Assembly: GCA_016715825.1 (NCBI GenBank)
Contig: JADJXO010000001.1
Span: 371,001-435,000, forward strand
Length of the DNA stretch: 64,000 bases
Source: Nitrospira sp.
Lineage (GTDB): Bacteria > Nitrospirota > Nitrospiria > Nitrospirales > Nitrospiraceae
Direction: 5' to 3'
Made by a program: the position numbers and the translations under genes. Positions 23,940 through 32,906 of this stretch are shown here, piece by piece (position 1 is the first letter of the stretch; every line of letters starts with the position of its first letter). A model generated the notes under the pieces. It was not told where the DNA came from. It made no database searches and saw nothing but the letters and a program-made list of their open reading frames with translations.

Positions 23940-24559
23940 GCTGTACCGATCGTGACCCATTCCCGCACCGTCCAGGGTACGGCATCGGGGTAGAGAAAGG
24001 TGACCTCGATCAACACGGCTCTCGGCAACTTACTGGCGGACGGCCATTCGTCGAGCCAAATTAAATTCTGGTCGTCATAGTAGCGAACATTGAACGCGTG
24101 GACCCGATCGGCTAGTTCCATCTGGTCCAGTGTCTCGTCCGTGTCGGTCAGCGTATAGAGATTCCTGCGAACGAACCGGATCAAGCGATCACGCTCGCGC
24201 GTGTACACGACCCGAATGGTTTCGCCTTCTTTCCTTGTCGAGGTACTCAATTCTTGGCTCATCGCAAGAAACGCCAGTGTGTCGGCAGGCTGACCTTCGT
24301 ATGTTCCATTCATTCCAACCCAGGGATAGGCGAGACTGCGCTTGCTGAGGGCAAGCTCTTCCGCCATAAGGCGCAAAATCTTTCTCACTGTCTGTTCCTT
24401 TGCGACATGCTCTCGTCCTCCCTCGACGGCTTGGGTGGTCGTGACGAGCGAGGCGAATACCATGGCGGCGATGGTGCCCAGTAATGCCACGGCGACCAAT
24501 ACTTCGACGAGTGTAAAGCCTGCTTGGCGCTTAAAAGGTGAGTCGTCCCGCGAAGACAT
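23936..24559 (-). CDS. gspJ: Type II secretion minor pseudopilin GspJ
   Basis: 207 residues. The prepilin signal is visible as KRQAGFTLVEVLVAVALLG, with cleavage after Gly14 and Glu at +5. The globular domain fits GspJ in length and in motifs such as RLIRFVRRNLYTLTD. GspJ forms the pseudopilus tip with GspI and GspK. The ATG at 24559 is preceded by GGAGG. It overlaps gspI by 29 nt and gspN by 4 nt. Confidence 0.9.
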   Translation of the reverse strand: MSSRDDSPFKRQAGFTLVEVLVAVALLGTIAAMVFASLVTTTQAVEGGREHVAKEQTVRKILRLMAEELALSKRSLAYPWVGMNGTYEGQPADTLAFLAMSQELSTSTRKEGETIRVVYTRERDRLIRFVRRNLYTLTDTDETLDQMELADRVHAFNVRYYDDQNLIWLDEWPSASKLPRAVLIEVTFLYPDAVPWTVREWVTIGTA

Positions 24560-24968
24560 AAGTGCTTACCTCCAAGCTCTCCTCACGCTCAGCGCGAGGC
24601 CAGGTTACTTTGATACGAATTTCGCGTATCAACTCCAGTGGAGTCGGTGCGATGGTCTGTTTCCATCGATATCCGACGGCCCTGGGTGTGGTGTGGGTCA
24701 CGGGCTGGGCCCCGAGGGGTACATGCCGGAACTCGCCCACGGTTTCGCCGATGGCATATTGTCCCAGTAGTTCGACTTCCAACAGCTTCTCCTGAGCCAG
24801 CAATGTCGCGACCGTCAACTCCGAGGCTCTGTCTTGGAGATCCAGATCAAAGTTTCTCAGGCCAAGGAGAACCGGTAATGCGATCGCGAGCAAGGCGATG
24901 GCAAGCAGCACCTCCAGCAGCGTGAATCCTGTCTCATTAGCGTTGGTTTGGCGTCTGCTTTGAAGCAT
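24531..24968 (-). CDS. gspI: Type II secretion minor pseudopilin GspI
   Basis: 145 residues. Leader MLQSRRQTNANETG is followed by FTLLEVLLAIALLAIALPVL with Glu at +5. The remainder (VATLLAQEKLLEVELLGQ, RIKVTWPRAEREESLEVS) is typical of GspI. It nucleates the pseudopilus tip complex. It overlaps gspH by 32 nt and gspJ by 29 nt, so the middle of the operon is tightly packed. Confidence 0.9.
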   Translation of the reverse strand: MLQSRRQTNANETGFTLLEVLLAIALLAIALPVLLGLRNFDLDLQDRASELTVATLLAQEKLLEVELLGQYAIGETVGEFRHVPLGAQPVTHTTPRAVGYRWKQTIAPTPLELIREIRIKVTWPRAEREESLEVSTYVFAGRLTF

Positions 24969-25743
24969 CTTGGCCTGTCGAGGGTTTGGGAAGCCCGTCC
25001 GTCACCGACCCTGCGGCTCCCGTTTGCAACCTGGGCTTCAGCAGAGTTCTGACGCGGTCAGGGATAAAGCGAGTTCGCGGAATGTCGAATCGTTCCTCAC
25101 TCACCCGAATTCCACCCGTCAAGGAATCAACGGCCAGACCTAACAGGTTATTCTTGGAATCCATGAGGTACATCGTGACTGGCTCGATCCGGCCATTGGT
25201 GAAGAACGACACATCGGCGCGTCCCGACACATGTTTGTCTTGGCCGATTGAAACCTCGGTCAGACGTATGGATTCGGGTAAGGCGCGAGGAATCTTCCAG
25301 CCTGGATCAAGCGGGAGGCGCTCTTCTTTGCCTTCCACGAGCATCATCCAGTAGAGCCCTCGGTCGAGATCAAAATACAACTTCAACGGGGTCTGTTTTG
25401 CAGCGGCCTCTCCCTGCAGGGTTCGCAGCACAGCGATCAACGTTCTCCCTGTTGACCGGAGATCTTCCTCAAAACTAAACCGGGGAATCAGGATGGCCAG
25501 AATGCCTCCAAGAAGAAACAGGACGATCAGCATCTCCAGGATGGTAAAACCGTCGACAGAGCGTGAGGGGTGAGATGCGAGCGGTGAACCGTGAACCGTG
25601 AACCGTGAAACCCGAGGCATGAGAGACAAGGAAGATGGCGAGAGAAGAGCGGCCTGAGCCTGGCCGGCGGAGGATGGACCTCGAAGCGCCGATCGCTGAT
25701 GGCTGACCGCTGAGAGCCTGATCCCGAGCCAATGGCTGATCAC
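24937..25743 (-). CDS. gspH: Type II secretion minor pseudopilin GspH with long repeat-encoded leader
   Basis: The prepilin motif DGFTILEMLIVLFLLGGIL starts around residue 64 of the ORF, followed by a GspH-like domain. The 63 residues before it are too long for a prepilin leader and are encoded by two repeats (25583-25613 and 25660-25743), with low-complexity Ser/Arg/His content. Starts considered are GTG 25743 and ATG 25620 (residue 42); neither has a good ribosome-binding site. If the long form is made, the leader would need to pass or insert in an unusual way. The C-terminal Lys/Gln/Thr-rich tail overlaps gspI. The function as a tip pseudopilin is otherwise ordinary. Confidence 0.85.
   Translation of the reverse strand: MISHWLGIRLSAVSHQRSALRGPSSAGQAQAALLSPSSLSLMPRVSRFTVHGSPLASHPSRSVDGFTILEMLIVLFLLGGILAILIPRFSFEEDLRSTGRTLIAVLRTLQGEAAAKQTPLKLYFDLDRGLYWMMLVEGKEERLPLDPGWKIPRALPESIRLTEVSIGQDKHVSGRADVSFFTNGRIEPVTMYLMDSKNNLLGLAVDSLTGGIRVSEERFDIPRTRFIPDRVRTLLKPRLQTGAAGSVTDGLPKPSTGQDASKQTPNQR
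25583..25613. repeat. GTGAACC direct repeats within gspH 5' region
   Basis: Three direct units of GTGAACC, followed by GTGAAACCC. They resemble one arm of the GAAAC-type repeats at 19775 and 22951. On the gspH strand they read as SRFTVHGSP-type peptide. Confidence 0.65.
25660..25743. repeat. GCTGATGGCTGACCGCTGA-type repeat at the gspG-gspH junction
   Basis: A run of GCTGATGGCTGACCGCTGA followed by GAGCCTGATCCC and CCAATGGCTGATCA. It is a different repeat family from the GTGAAGCGT elements, with repeated GCTGA units. It encodes the first ~28 residues of the long gspH frame. Confidence 0.5.
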
Positions 25744-25754
25744 TCTATGACGTC

Positions 25755-26291
25755 CTATTCTTTATCCAAATTCCAATTGGTGATGTCGGCATTCACGCCT
25801 TCGCCGCCGACCTCTCCATCCGTTCCGAGTGAGGTGATTTCGTAGTCGATTCGTTGATCTCCTCGTTGGACGGGGCTGATGTATTTGTACGGATTGCCCC
25901 ACGGATCCTCCGGAAGTTTCGGCAAGTACCCGCCGATTTTCCATTTCTTCGGCACCACACCGACGGACGGCTTTTCTATGAGCGCTTTGAGGCCCTGTTC
26001 TGTGGTCGGATAGACGCCGTTATCCAACTTGTAGAGTTGCAGTGCGCCTTCGATATTTCTGATCTGCACTTTCGCCGCGGTTCGTTTGGCGTCATCAGTT
26101 CTCCCCATAATACGGGGCACCACCAGCGCCGCGAGGATGGCCAGAATGGCCACGACGACCATGATCTCGATGAACGTAAAGCCGGCGGAAGATCCGCGGC
26201 TCCGTTGCATGAGGCGGGTGATCACGACACAAAACGGATGCGGTACGCGTGGGCGTGCCGCCTGCTCGCGCTGCTGTTCTGAATCAATCAT
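25755..26291 (-). CDS. gspG: Type II secretion major pseudopilin GspG
   Basis: 178 residues. After a 36-residue leader comes AGFTFIEIMVVVAILAILAALVVPRIMG, cut here by the prepilin peptidase before Phe, with Glu at +5. The GspG body is clear: AKVQIRNIEGALQLYKLDNG, YPTTEQGLKALIEKP, LPEDPWGNPYKY and a C-terminal DGEVGGEG calcium-type loop. It is the main subunit of the pseudopilus. The ATG at 26291 is preceded by AAGGGGG. The leader is longer than usual; ATG 26210 would give a shorter one. Confidence 0.95.
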   Translation of the reverse strand: MIDSEQQREQAARPRVPHPFCVVITRLMQRSRGSSAGFTFIEIMVVVAILAILAALVVPRIMGRTDDAKRTAAKVQIRNIEGALQLYKLDNGVYPTTEQGLKALIEKPSVGVVPKKWKIGGYLPKLPEDPWGNPYKYISPVQRGDQRIDYEITSLGTDGEVGGEGVNADITNWNLDKE

Positions 26292-26348
26292 CGTCAGTCC
26301 CCCTTTTGTCGATCAACGTAGGCATGTCGGTGGGTTCGTCTTGCGTGT

Positions 26349-27587
26349 TCATCGTATCATTTGGCCCATTTCGAAGATGGGCAAGAGGATCGCAACGACG
26401 ATGAAGAGCACAATCGCACCCATGACGAGAATCATGATCGGCTCCATCAAGGAGGTCAAGCGGGCAATCACTCGCTCAACCTCGCTGTCGTAAATTTGAC
26501 TCACGCGCCGCAGCATCTCTTCCATTTCCCCGCTTTTCTCACCGACGGCGATCATATGGGTGACTAAGGCGGGAAATTCGCCGCTCCGTTTCAAGGGGTC
26601 GGCAATGGTCTCACCTTCGCGGATGTTTTGCCGCGCGCCTTCCACCGTTTCTTCGAGCACGCGATTATTCATGACCCGCTTGGAGACGTCCAGCGCGTCG
26701 AGAAGTTGAACCCCGCTTGCCAACATCGTGGCCAAGGTGCTTGTGAGCCTGGAAATCGACACCATTCTGGCGACGTCGCCGATCAGCGGAAGTGTGAGTG
26801 TCAGGCGGTCGGCGACCATCCGGCCTCGCGAGGTTTTGGTAAATCGCTGTATCAGGTAGAGTCCGCCGATGCCAAGTCCGGTCAGCACCATCCAATAATC
26901 GGCCATGAATTCGCTGACCGACATCAAGGCCACCGTCGGCCACGGCAAGGCCTGCTTCTGCTGCGCAAACACCTGGGTAATCTTGGGGACGACAAACGTG
27001 ATGAGAAAAAACAGGATAATCGTCCCGATCACCAGCATAATGACGGGATAGAGCATCGCATTCGTGACCTTGTTCCTCAGGGCCTGTTGCTTCTCGAGAA
27101 ACTCTGCGAGTCTGAATAGGATCTGATCCAGGGCTCCGCTGGCCTCTCCGGCTCGTACCATATGGACATAGATAGGAGAAAAATCCTTCTCATAGGTTTC
27201 CAAGACGCTGCTGAGGGCCTTCCCACCACGAATCTGTTCTCGGATGTCGGCGAGGAGGCCTTTGATGGGTTTTTTTTGGGCTTGATCCACAAGGACGCCA
27301 AGCGCATCGACAAGAGGGAGGCCGGCGACCAAGAGGGTGGCAAATTGCCTGGTCAGCAATGAGAGGTCGGTTGCCGAGAGAACGGCGGACTTCTTCGTCG
27401 GGCGTCCGGTCTCAATGCGGTGTTTCCCCTGAGCCCGAGCCGCTGGTTGGCCTTGCTCGACGACATCGGTCGGATACACGCCCTCTTTCCTGAGTTTGAG
27501 CCGTGCAACCTTGGCATTTTCCGCGTCGATAATTCCTGCGGCGGCTCCGCCGTCGCTCCGGTATCCCTGATATTGATAGACCGGCAT
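26349..27587 (-). CDS. gspF: Type II secretion inner-membrane platform protein GspF
   Basis: About 412 residues. The MPVYQYQGYRSDG start is the family standard, so I use ATG 27587 with CGGAG nine bases upstream; twelve further codons are open. Two GspF repeats are visible, each with a helical domain and membrane segments: LLTRQFATLLVAGLPLVDAL and ISRLTSTLATMLASGVQLLD, and three hydrophobic helices including VIMLVIGTIILFFLITFVV and the C-terminal IMILVMGAIVLFIVVAILL. GspF is the polytopic platform protein contacting GspE and the pseudopilins. Confidence 0.95.
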   Translation of the reverse strand: MPVYQYQGYRSDGGAAAGIIDAENAKVARLKLRKEGVYPTDVVEQGQPAARAQGKHRIETGRPTKKSAVLSATDLSLLTRQFATLLVAGLPLVDALGVLVDQAQKKPIKGLLADIREQIRGGKALSSVLETYEKDFSPIYVHMVRAGEASGALDQILFRLAEFLEKQQALRNKVTNAMLYPVIMLVIGTIILFFLITFVVPKITQVFAQQKQALPWPTVALMSVSEFMADYWMVLTGLGIGGLYLIQRFTKTSRGRMVADRLTLTLPLIGDVARMVSISRLTSTLATMLASGVQLLDALDVSKRVMNNRVLEETVEGARQNIREGETIADPLKRSGEFPALVTHMIAVGEKSGEMEEMLRRVSQIYDSEVERVIARLTSLMEPIMILVMGAIVLFIVVAILLPIFEMGQMIR

Positions 27588-27685
27588 GATCAGCGGACTC
27601 CGAGGAGAACGTGTGTGGTCCACGGCTGCTCGATCGTTCGACAGCCATACGGATGAAGCGAGAGGTGAAGTCGGCGACGCATCAT

Positions 27686-29428
27686 CTAATCGACGTCAAC
27701 CTCTTGCTGAGTGATGCGCATGACTTCTTCAAGCGTGGTGTGGCCCCGGACCACTCGTTCGGCGCCTTCTCGCTTCAACGTCACCATGCCTTTGGCGATT
27801 GCGGCTTGCTTAATGGCGGTGGAGTCTGCTTTGCTCCCGATCAGACGTCGAATCTCGTCGTCGAGCACCATCAGCTCAAAAATACCGGTTCTCCCACGAT
27901 ACCCGGTCTGCGAACAGGCGGCGCAACCCGCGCCGCGATACAGCGTGACGTTCGAGCCGGCTGGAATATCAAGACGATCGAGTTCCTCCGCGCTTGCGGG
28001 ATAGGACCGTTTGCAATCCGGGCAAATCCGTCTGAGCAACCGTTGAGCAAGGACGGCGACGACCGAGGACGCCACGAGAAACGGCTCGATGCCCATATCG
28101 ATCAGACGCGTGGCGGCGCTTGCGGCATCATTCGTGTGCAGCGTGGAAAACACCAGGTGTCCTGTGAGGGAGGCGTGAATGGCGATCTCCGCCGTTTCAC
28201 GGTCGCGGATCTCTCCGATCATGATGACGTCGGGGTCTTGGCGAAGGATCGACCGAAGGCCGGCCGCAAATGACAGATTGATCTTGGGATTCACCTGCAT
28301 CTGGCCGATGCCGACGAGTTGGTACTCGACCGGGTCCTCGACGGTGATGATATTCTTGTCCGGTGCATTGATGTGGCTCAGGGCGGCATAGAGGGTCGTG
28401 GTCTTTCCACTTCCGGTCGGGCCGGTGACGAGAATAATCCCATGGGCGAGTTGGATGAGTTGGTGGATGACCGAGAGTCGTTCCTTCGAAAATCCCATTT
28501 CAGAGAGGTTCAACAGGCGATTTTCTTTCTCCAATAATCGCAGCACGACCCGTTCGCCGTGCGAGGTCGGCAACACCGACACGCGAAGGTCGACATCTTT
28601 TCCTGAAGTCCGAATGGCGAAACGGCCGTCTTGCGGTAAACGTTTCTCGGCAATATTGAGACCGGCCATGATCTTCAATCGAGCGATGATGCTGGCCTGC
28701 AAATGTTTCGGCGGAGTGAGGACCGGATAGAGCACACCATCGATGCGATACCGGATCACCAGCCCACGCTCGAACGATTCGAAGTGGATGTCGCTGGCTC
28801 GCTGTCGAACCGCCTGAAACAGGACCGAGTTGACCAATCGAATGATCGGAGCCTCATCGGTCGCATCGAGCAGATCTTGCGGCTCGTCCAGTTCGTGTGC
28901 CAGCTGGTCAAGGCTCCGGTTCGCGGCAATATCTTCCATCACCTGCTCAGCGCCGGCCGGATTCGCAATGTCGTCGTAGGCGCGGTTCAAACAGCTGAGG
29001 AGGCTGACGCTGCTTGTGAGAATAGGCTTGATAGGCTTACCCAAGAGTAATCGAAGGTCGTCCAAGGCGACGGTTTCAAGGGGGTCGGTCGAGGCGGTCA
29101 GGATCACACCCTCCTCAGAGCGGAGCGGCAAGACGCGGTATCGCCGACAAAACGCAATCGGGACCTTCTTGATGAGCTCATGGTCAACCTGGGTGGTATC
29201 AATCTGCGGCATCCACGTCATCTCAAACTGCTGCGCAAGGGCTTCCAGTAATTGGTCCTCACGCAGTGAACGAAGATGGAGCAGCACCTCTCCCAACCGC
29301 CCGCCTTTCTCCTGTTGGTAGGCGAGGGCTTCTTCGAGTTTGGATTCGAGGAGATGAAATTTGTCCTCGAGAATGCGTCCCAACAAGGGACGACTCAGGC
29401 CAGAATTGGGGTGCTCGGTCTCAGCCAT
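27686..29428 (-). CDS. gspE: Type II secretion ATPase GspE
   Basis: 580 residues with full GspE architecture. An N-terminal MshEN/GspE-N domain (about 10-150) is followed by the N2 domain (SDIHFES at about 212) and the ATPase domain. Walker A is GPTGSGKTT (336-344), the Asp box and Walker B are in QDPDVIMIGEIRD, and His boxes are in ASLTGHLVFSTLHTND. The tetracysteine zinc site has CPDC and CAAC about 25 residues apart. It powers pseudopilus assembly in the cytoplasm. No gspD precedes it, as would be common; gspC is 250 bp upstream. Confidence 0.97.
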   Translation of the reverse strand: MAETEHPNSGLSRPLLGRILEDKFHLLESKLEEALAYQQEKGGRLGEVLLHLRSLREDQLLEALAQQFEMTWMPQIDTTQVDHELIKKVPIAFCRRYRVLPLRSEEGVILTASTDPLETVALDDLRLLLGKPIKPILTSSVSLLSCLNRAYDDIANPAGAEQVMEDIAANRSLDQLAHELDEPQDLLDATDEAPIIRLVNSVLFQAVRQRASDIHFESFERGLVIRYRIDGVLYPVLTPPKHLQASIIARLKIMAGLNIAEKRLPQDGRFAIRTSGKDVDLRVSVLPTSHGERVVLRLLEKENRLLNLSEMGFSKERLSVIHQLIQLAHGIILVTGPTGSGKTTTLYAALSHINAPDKNIITVEDPVEYQLVGIGQMQVNPKINLSFAAGLRSILRQDPDVIMIGEIRDRETAEIAIHASLTGHLVFSTLHTNDAASAATRLIDMGIEPFLVASSVVAVLAQRLLRRICPDCKRSYPASAEELDRLDIPAGSNVTLYRGAGCAACSQTGYRGRTGIFELMVLDDEIRRLIGSKADSTAIKQAAIAKGMVTLKREGAERVVRGHTTLEEVMRITQQEVDVD

Positions 29429-29679
29429 GAAGCCCAGTTCCTTGATATCGTGTCATTGTTTACCCAGTACCACGAACGACAGGTTCGCGGAGCGCCCATC
29501 CTGATCGATGTAAAGATACTCTTCCTTCTCACAGCCTGGCAAGGACGTGCCGAGTTGTTTCTGTAAAATTAAGGTCTTGCGCGTCCCGGCCTGTTCCAAC
29601 CGCGTTCAACTTGATCGCTGTATTGACAAAGATAGTCGGGGATGGGGTTCAGGGAAGTAAGGGGATGGCCGACTCCGGG

Positions 29680-30600
29680 TCAGCGTAATTCATAGGTGAT
29701 CGTCGACTGTTGGTTGTTCCGAACCACATCAAGCTTGACGATCTGCTCGTTTTTGAGCTGTTGGAGCAGACTCAGCATGGTGCTGGGGTCACGGATGTCG
29801 ACTCCGTTGACGCGCTGCAACACGTCTCCGGTCTGAACCCCGATCTTTTCGTAAAAGCTGGCCGGGGCGATGTAGTCCAATCGGTAGCCATTGACCGCCC
29901 CATTGGCCATATTGGGGACGGCTCTGGCCTGTGACAGGAGTTTGGGGAGATCACTCATGGCCTGTTCCACCTCTCGCCGATCGACGACCTTTCGCAGAGG
30001 AGTTCCGGAGGTCGATGGTTTCTTAGGAGGGAGGGGGGTGCCGGTGGGATTGACGGCGGCGGATGGGCCTTCCGCGTGCGCCAGCTCCAGCAACTCTTCC
30101 ACATTCCCTTGGCGAATCACGACTCCGTTGCGACGGATCTCGGTGACCTCACCAAGGTCAAGGATCGATTCGTGGAGATGATACAACGACTGCTGTTTTG
30201 CCGAGAGGTCCTCAATAATGGCAAAGACTCCGCGCTGATCGCCCAGCACGACACCGATTAATCGCAGCTTGCCTGCCAAGCCGAGGGAGGCACGCACGAC
30301 GGTACCGGAGCCGCCTCGACGCTCAGAGCTCGTGCCGCTCGTTTCTCCATCCTCCGGTGCCGGTGGAAGCAGGAAGAGGCCGCTTGACCGAATCTGCTCG
30401 ACCGCTTGCCTGGGCGAATAGGACGTGAGCGCTGGAGCGCCTCCTGAGCCGACGGTACCGGCTCCAGGAGGAGGAGCAGGTATCAGGTAAAGTGCGTCTG
30501 CGACAAACGCGTTGATCGCGTGTGCCACAAGCAGCCCGCCCATGATCAGAGAGAGAAGCAGCCCGCCGCGACGTATCTGGTGAGTCGGAACAGTTGTCAA
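29680..30600 (-). CDS. gspC: Type II secretion protein GspC with C-terminal PDZ-like domain
   Basis: About 306 residues from TTG 30600, which lies ten bases after GGAGGAG; the frame is open 20 codons further upstream to 30660. One membrane helix (about 13-38) is followed by a Pro/Ser-rich linker, the homology-region domain (LRLIGVVLGDQRGVFAIIED) and a C-terminal PDZ-like domain (last ~75 residues: ASFYEKIGVQTGDVLQRVNG). GspC connects the inner platform to the secretin. It is the first gene of the operon and is divergent from gmd. The secretin gene that normally follows is missing. Confidence 0.85.
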   Translation of the reverse strand: MTTVPTHQIRRGGLLLSLIMGGLLVAHAINAFVADALYLIPAPPPGAGTVGSGGAPALTSYSPRQAVEQIRSSGLFLLPPAPEDGETSGTSSERRGGSGTVVRASLGLAGKLRLIGVVLGDQRGVFAIIEDLSAKQQSLYHLHESILDLGEVTEIRRNGVVIRQGNVEELLELAHAEGPSAAVNPTGTPLPPKKPSTSGTPLRKVVDRREVEQAMSDLPKLLSQARAVPNMANGAVNGYRLDYIAPASFYEKIGVQTGDVLQRVNGVDIRDPSTMLSLLQQLKNEQIVKLDVVRNNQQSTITYELR

Positions 30601-30753
30601 CGTCTTGTTTCTCCTCCGTCCATTTGACTCATGGTACCTGGAGTGTCCAAGTGGCCGCAAGAATCTTTTCTTAACGATCTTTTTACATGATACGAGTAGA
30701 CTAGTCTAACAAAGCGGGCAATAATGATGCATTCATTTAGGTAGGGAGTATTC

Positions 30754-31761
30754 GTGAAAAAAGCACTGATTACCGGCATCACAGGTCAAGATGGGTCATA
30801 CTTGTCGGAATTTCTCCTTGCCAAGGACTATGAAGTCTATGGCATCATTCGCCGCTCCAGCTCGTTCAACACCGGCCGTATCGATCCAATCTATGAAGAC
30901 CCGCACGTGCCGCATCGCCGGCTCCACTTGGTCTACGGTGACTTGAACGACGCCAGCTCACTCAATCGGATCCTCCGGACCGTGCAACCAGATGAAATCT
31001 ACAACCTGGGGGCTCAGAGCCATGTGCGCGTGAGTTTTGACATTCCTGAATACACCGGAGAGATCACCGGGCTTGGAACCATCCGGCTCCTTGAGGCGAT
31101 CAGGGAGACCGGGCTCAAGCCGAAGTTTTATCAGGCCTCATCGAGCGAAATGTTCGGCAAAGTCTTGGAAGTGCCTCAGAAGGAGACGACGCCGTTTTAT
31201 CCGCGGAGCCCCTACGGAGCCGCCAAGGTCTACTCCTATTGGATCACCGTCAATTATCGCGAAGCCTACAATCTTTTTGCGTGTAACGGGATCCTGTTCA
31301 ATCATGAGTCGCCGCGACGAGGGGAAACCTTCGTCACGCGGAAAATCACCAAGGCGGCCGCTCGTATCAAGCTCGGCACGCAACAAGATGTATTTTTGGG
31401 CAACCTCGATGCGAAGCGCGACTGGGGCTATGCCGGGGACTATGTTGAGGCCATGTGGATGATGTTGCAGGCTCCCACGCCCGATGACTATGTGATTGCC
31501 ACCGGGGAGACCCACACCGTTCAGGAAATGTTGGAACTGGCGTTCGATCGGCTTCAGTTGGATTGGGAAAAACACGTCAAGATCGATGCGAAATACTATC
31601 GGCCGACGGAAGTCGATCTGCTGATCGGAGATGCCGGTAAGGCCAAGAAGGAACTCGGATGGCAGCCCAAAGTGAAATTCGAAGAATTGATCGCTATGAT
31701 GGTCGATGCGGATTTGGCGGCGGAAAAAGAAAAATTGGATGGGACGAGGAAGCGAAATTAG
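30754..31761 (+). CDS. gmd: GDP-mannose 4,6-dehydratase
   Basis: 335 residues; converts GDP-mannose to GDP-4-keto-6-deoxymannose. The NAD(P)-binding motif GITGQDGSYL is at residues 8-17. Family motifs follow: RRSSSFNTGRID, YNLGAQSHV, the catalytic SSSEMFG with YGAAKVY (Tyr-x3-Lys), and NHESPRRGETFVTRKI. GTG start with GTAGGGAG upstream. It is followed 15 bp later by the GDP-fucose synthase gene, so the pair makes GDP-L-fucose or a related deoxyhexose for the polysaccharide. Confidence 0.97.
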   Translation: MKKALITGITGQDGSYLSEFLLAKDYEVYGIIRRSSSFNTGRIDPIYEDPHVPHRRLHLVYGDLNDASSLNRILRTVQPDEIYNLGAQSHVRVSFDIPEYTGEITGLGTIRLLEAIRETGLKPKFYQASSSEMFGKVLEVPQKETTPFYPRSPYGAAKVYSYWITVNYREAYNLFACNGILFNHESPRRGETFVTRKITKAAARIKLGTQQDVFLGNLDAKRDWGYAGDYVEAMWMMLQAPTPDDYVIATGETHTVQEMLELAFDRLQLDWEKHVKIDAKYYRPTEVDLLIGDAGKAKKELGWQPKVKFEELIAMMVDADLAAEKEKLDGTRKRN

Positions 31762-31776
31762 GGGGCTTAGAAAGAC

Positions 31777-32739
31777 ATGTCGTCATTCTGGAAAGGCAAA
31801 CGTGTGGTCGTGACGGGAGGAGCCGGGTTTCTTGGTTCCTTCGTCGTGGACCAGTTACGCGCGAAGGGCTGTGGACAGATCGCGGTGCCGCGAAGCCGAG
31901 ACTATGATCTGGTGCAGATGGATGCCGTGAAGCAGTTGTACGGCGACACCAAACCGGATGTCGTCATCCATTTGGCGGCCCGAGTCGGCGGCATCGGAGC
32001 GAATCAAGCGAACCCCGGACGGTTCTTCTATGACAACCTCATGATGGGAGCTCAGCTGATCGAGGTAGGGCGTCAGCAGGGGCTGAAAAAATTCGTCGCA
32101 ACGGGAACCATCTGTGCCTATCCGAAGTTCGCACCGATTCCGTTCAAGGAAGACGACATCTGGAACGGATATCCTGAGGAAACCAATGCCCCGTACGGAT
32201 TGGCCAAAAAGATGATGCTGGCACAGTCGCAGGCCTACCGCGACCAATATGGATTTAACTCCATCGTGCTGTTCCCCGTGAATCTGTACGGGCCACGTGA
32301 CAATTTTGATCTGGAAACCTCACACGTGATTCCGGCATTGATACGGAAATGCGCAACCGCCAAAGAGGAAGGGCGCGCATCGATTACATTGTGGGGTGAT
32401 GGATCTCCGACCCGTGAATTCTTGTATGTCGAGGATGCCGCCGAGGGGATTCTGCTCGCGGCCGAACAGTATGATGGGAGTCTGCCGGTCAATTTGGGAA
32501 CCGGTGAAGAAGTCTCCATTCGGGATCTTGCTGGGTTGATTGCACGTGACGTGGGATTTGACGGCCACATCCAGTGGGATACCACGAAGCCAAACGGCCA
32601 ACCTCGGCGGTGTCTCGATGTGAGCCGAGCGAAACAACTCTTCGGCTTTCAGGCCCGCCATCGTTTGCGCGACGGATTGAAGAAAACCGTCCAGTGGTTC
32701 CAAGTCAACCGTCACGCCGTACGCGAAGTGCACTTCTAG
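31777..32739 (+). CDS. fcl: GDP-L-fucose synthase
   Basis: 320-residue short-chain-type epimerase/reductase that converts GDP-4-keto-6-deoxymannose to GDP-L-fucose. Visible are the nucleotide motif TGGAGFLGS, HLAARVGGIGANQ, TICAYPK, catalytic YGLAKK (Tyr-x3-Lys) and NLYGPRDNFD. The pairing with gmd 15 bp upstream supports the assignment; related NAD-dependent epimerases cannot be wholly excluded. Confidence 0.92.
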   Translation: MSSFWKGKRVVVTGGAGFLGSFVVDQLRAKGCGQIAVPRSRDYDLVQMDAVKQLYGDTKPDVVIHLAARVGGIGANQANPGRFFYDNLMMGAQLIEVGRQQGLKKFVATGTICAYPKFAPIPFKEDDIWNGYPEETNAPYGLAKKMMLAQSQAYRDQYGFNSIVLFPVNLYGPRDNFDLETSHVIPALIRKCATAKEEGRASITLWGDGSPTREFLYVEDAAEGILLAAEQYDGSLPVNLGTGEEVSIRDLAGLIARDVGFDGHIQWDTTKPNGQPRRCLDVSRAKQLFGFQARHRLRDGLKKTVQWFQVNRHAVREVHF

Positions 32740-32906
32740 GTGTCTTTTGTCGGATTGTCGGTTCCAGCGTGAACCTGTCTGTGTAGCTATCCTCCTTCTT
32801 GCGGACCACCCCGCGAATCCAATCGAGTTATTGATTGAACGACACGCCAAGTCGGTTACAATGGCGACCTAAGATTTTGTCTTGACCACATACTGTGAGG
32901 TGTTGA

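Noticed and set aside
27266..27278. Run of eight T (A on the coding strand) in gspF as slippage site
   Set aside because: The frame is intact over the run and the gene is full length; a lone A8 is not enough evidence.
27611..28273. 220-residue + strand ORF opposite the gspE 3' end
   Set aside because: Opposite strand of the conserved ATPase C-terminus; no recognisable domain.
29429..29679. Missing small gene or gspD remnant between gspE and gspC
   Set aside because: The 250-bp gap has no secretin-like peptide in any frame that I can see.
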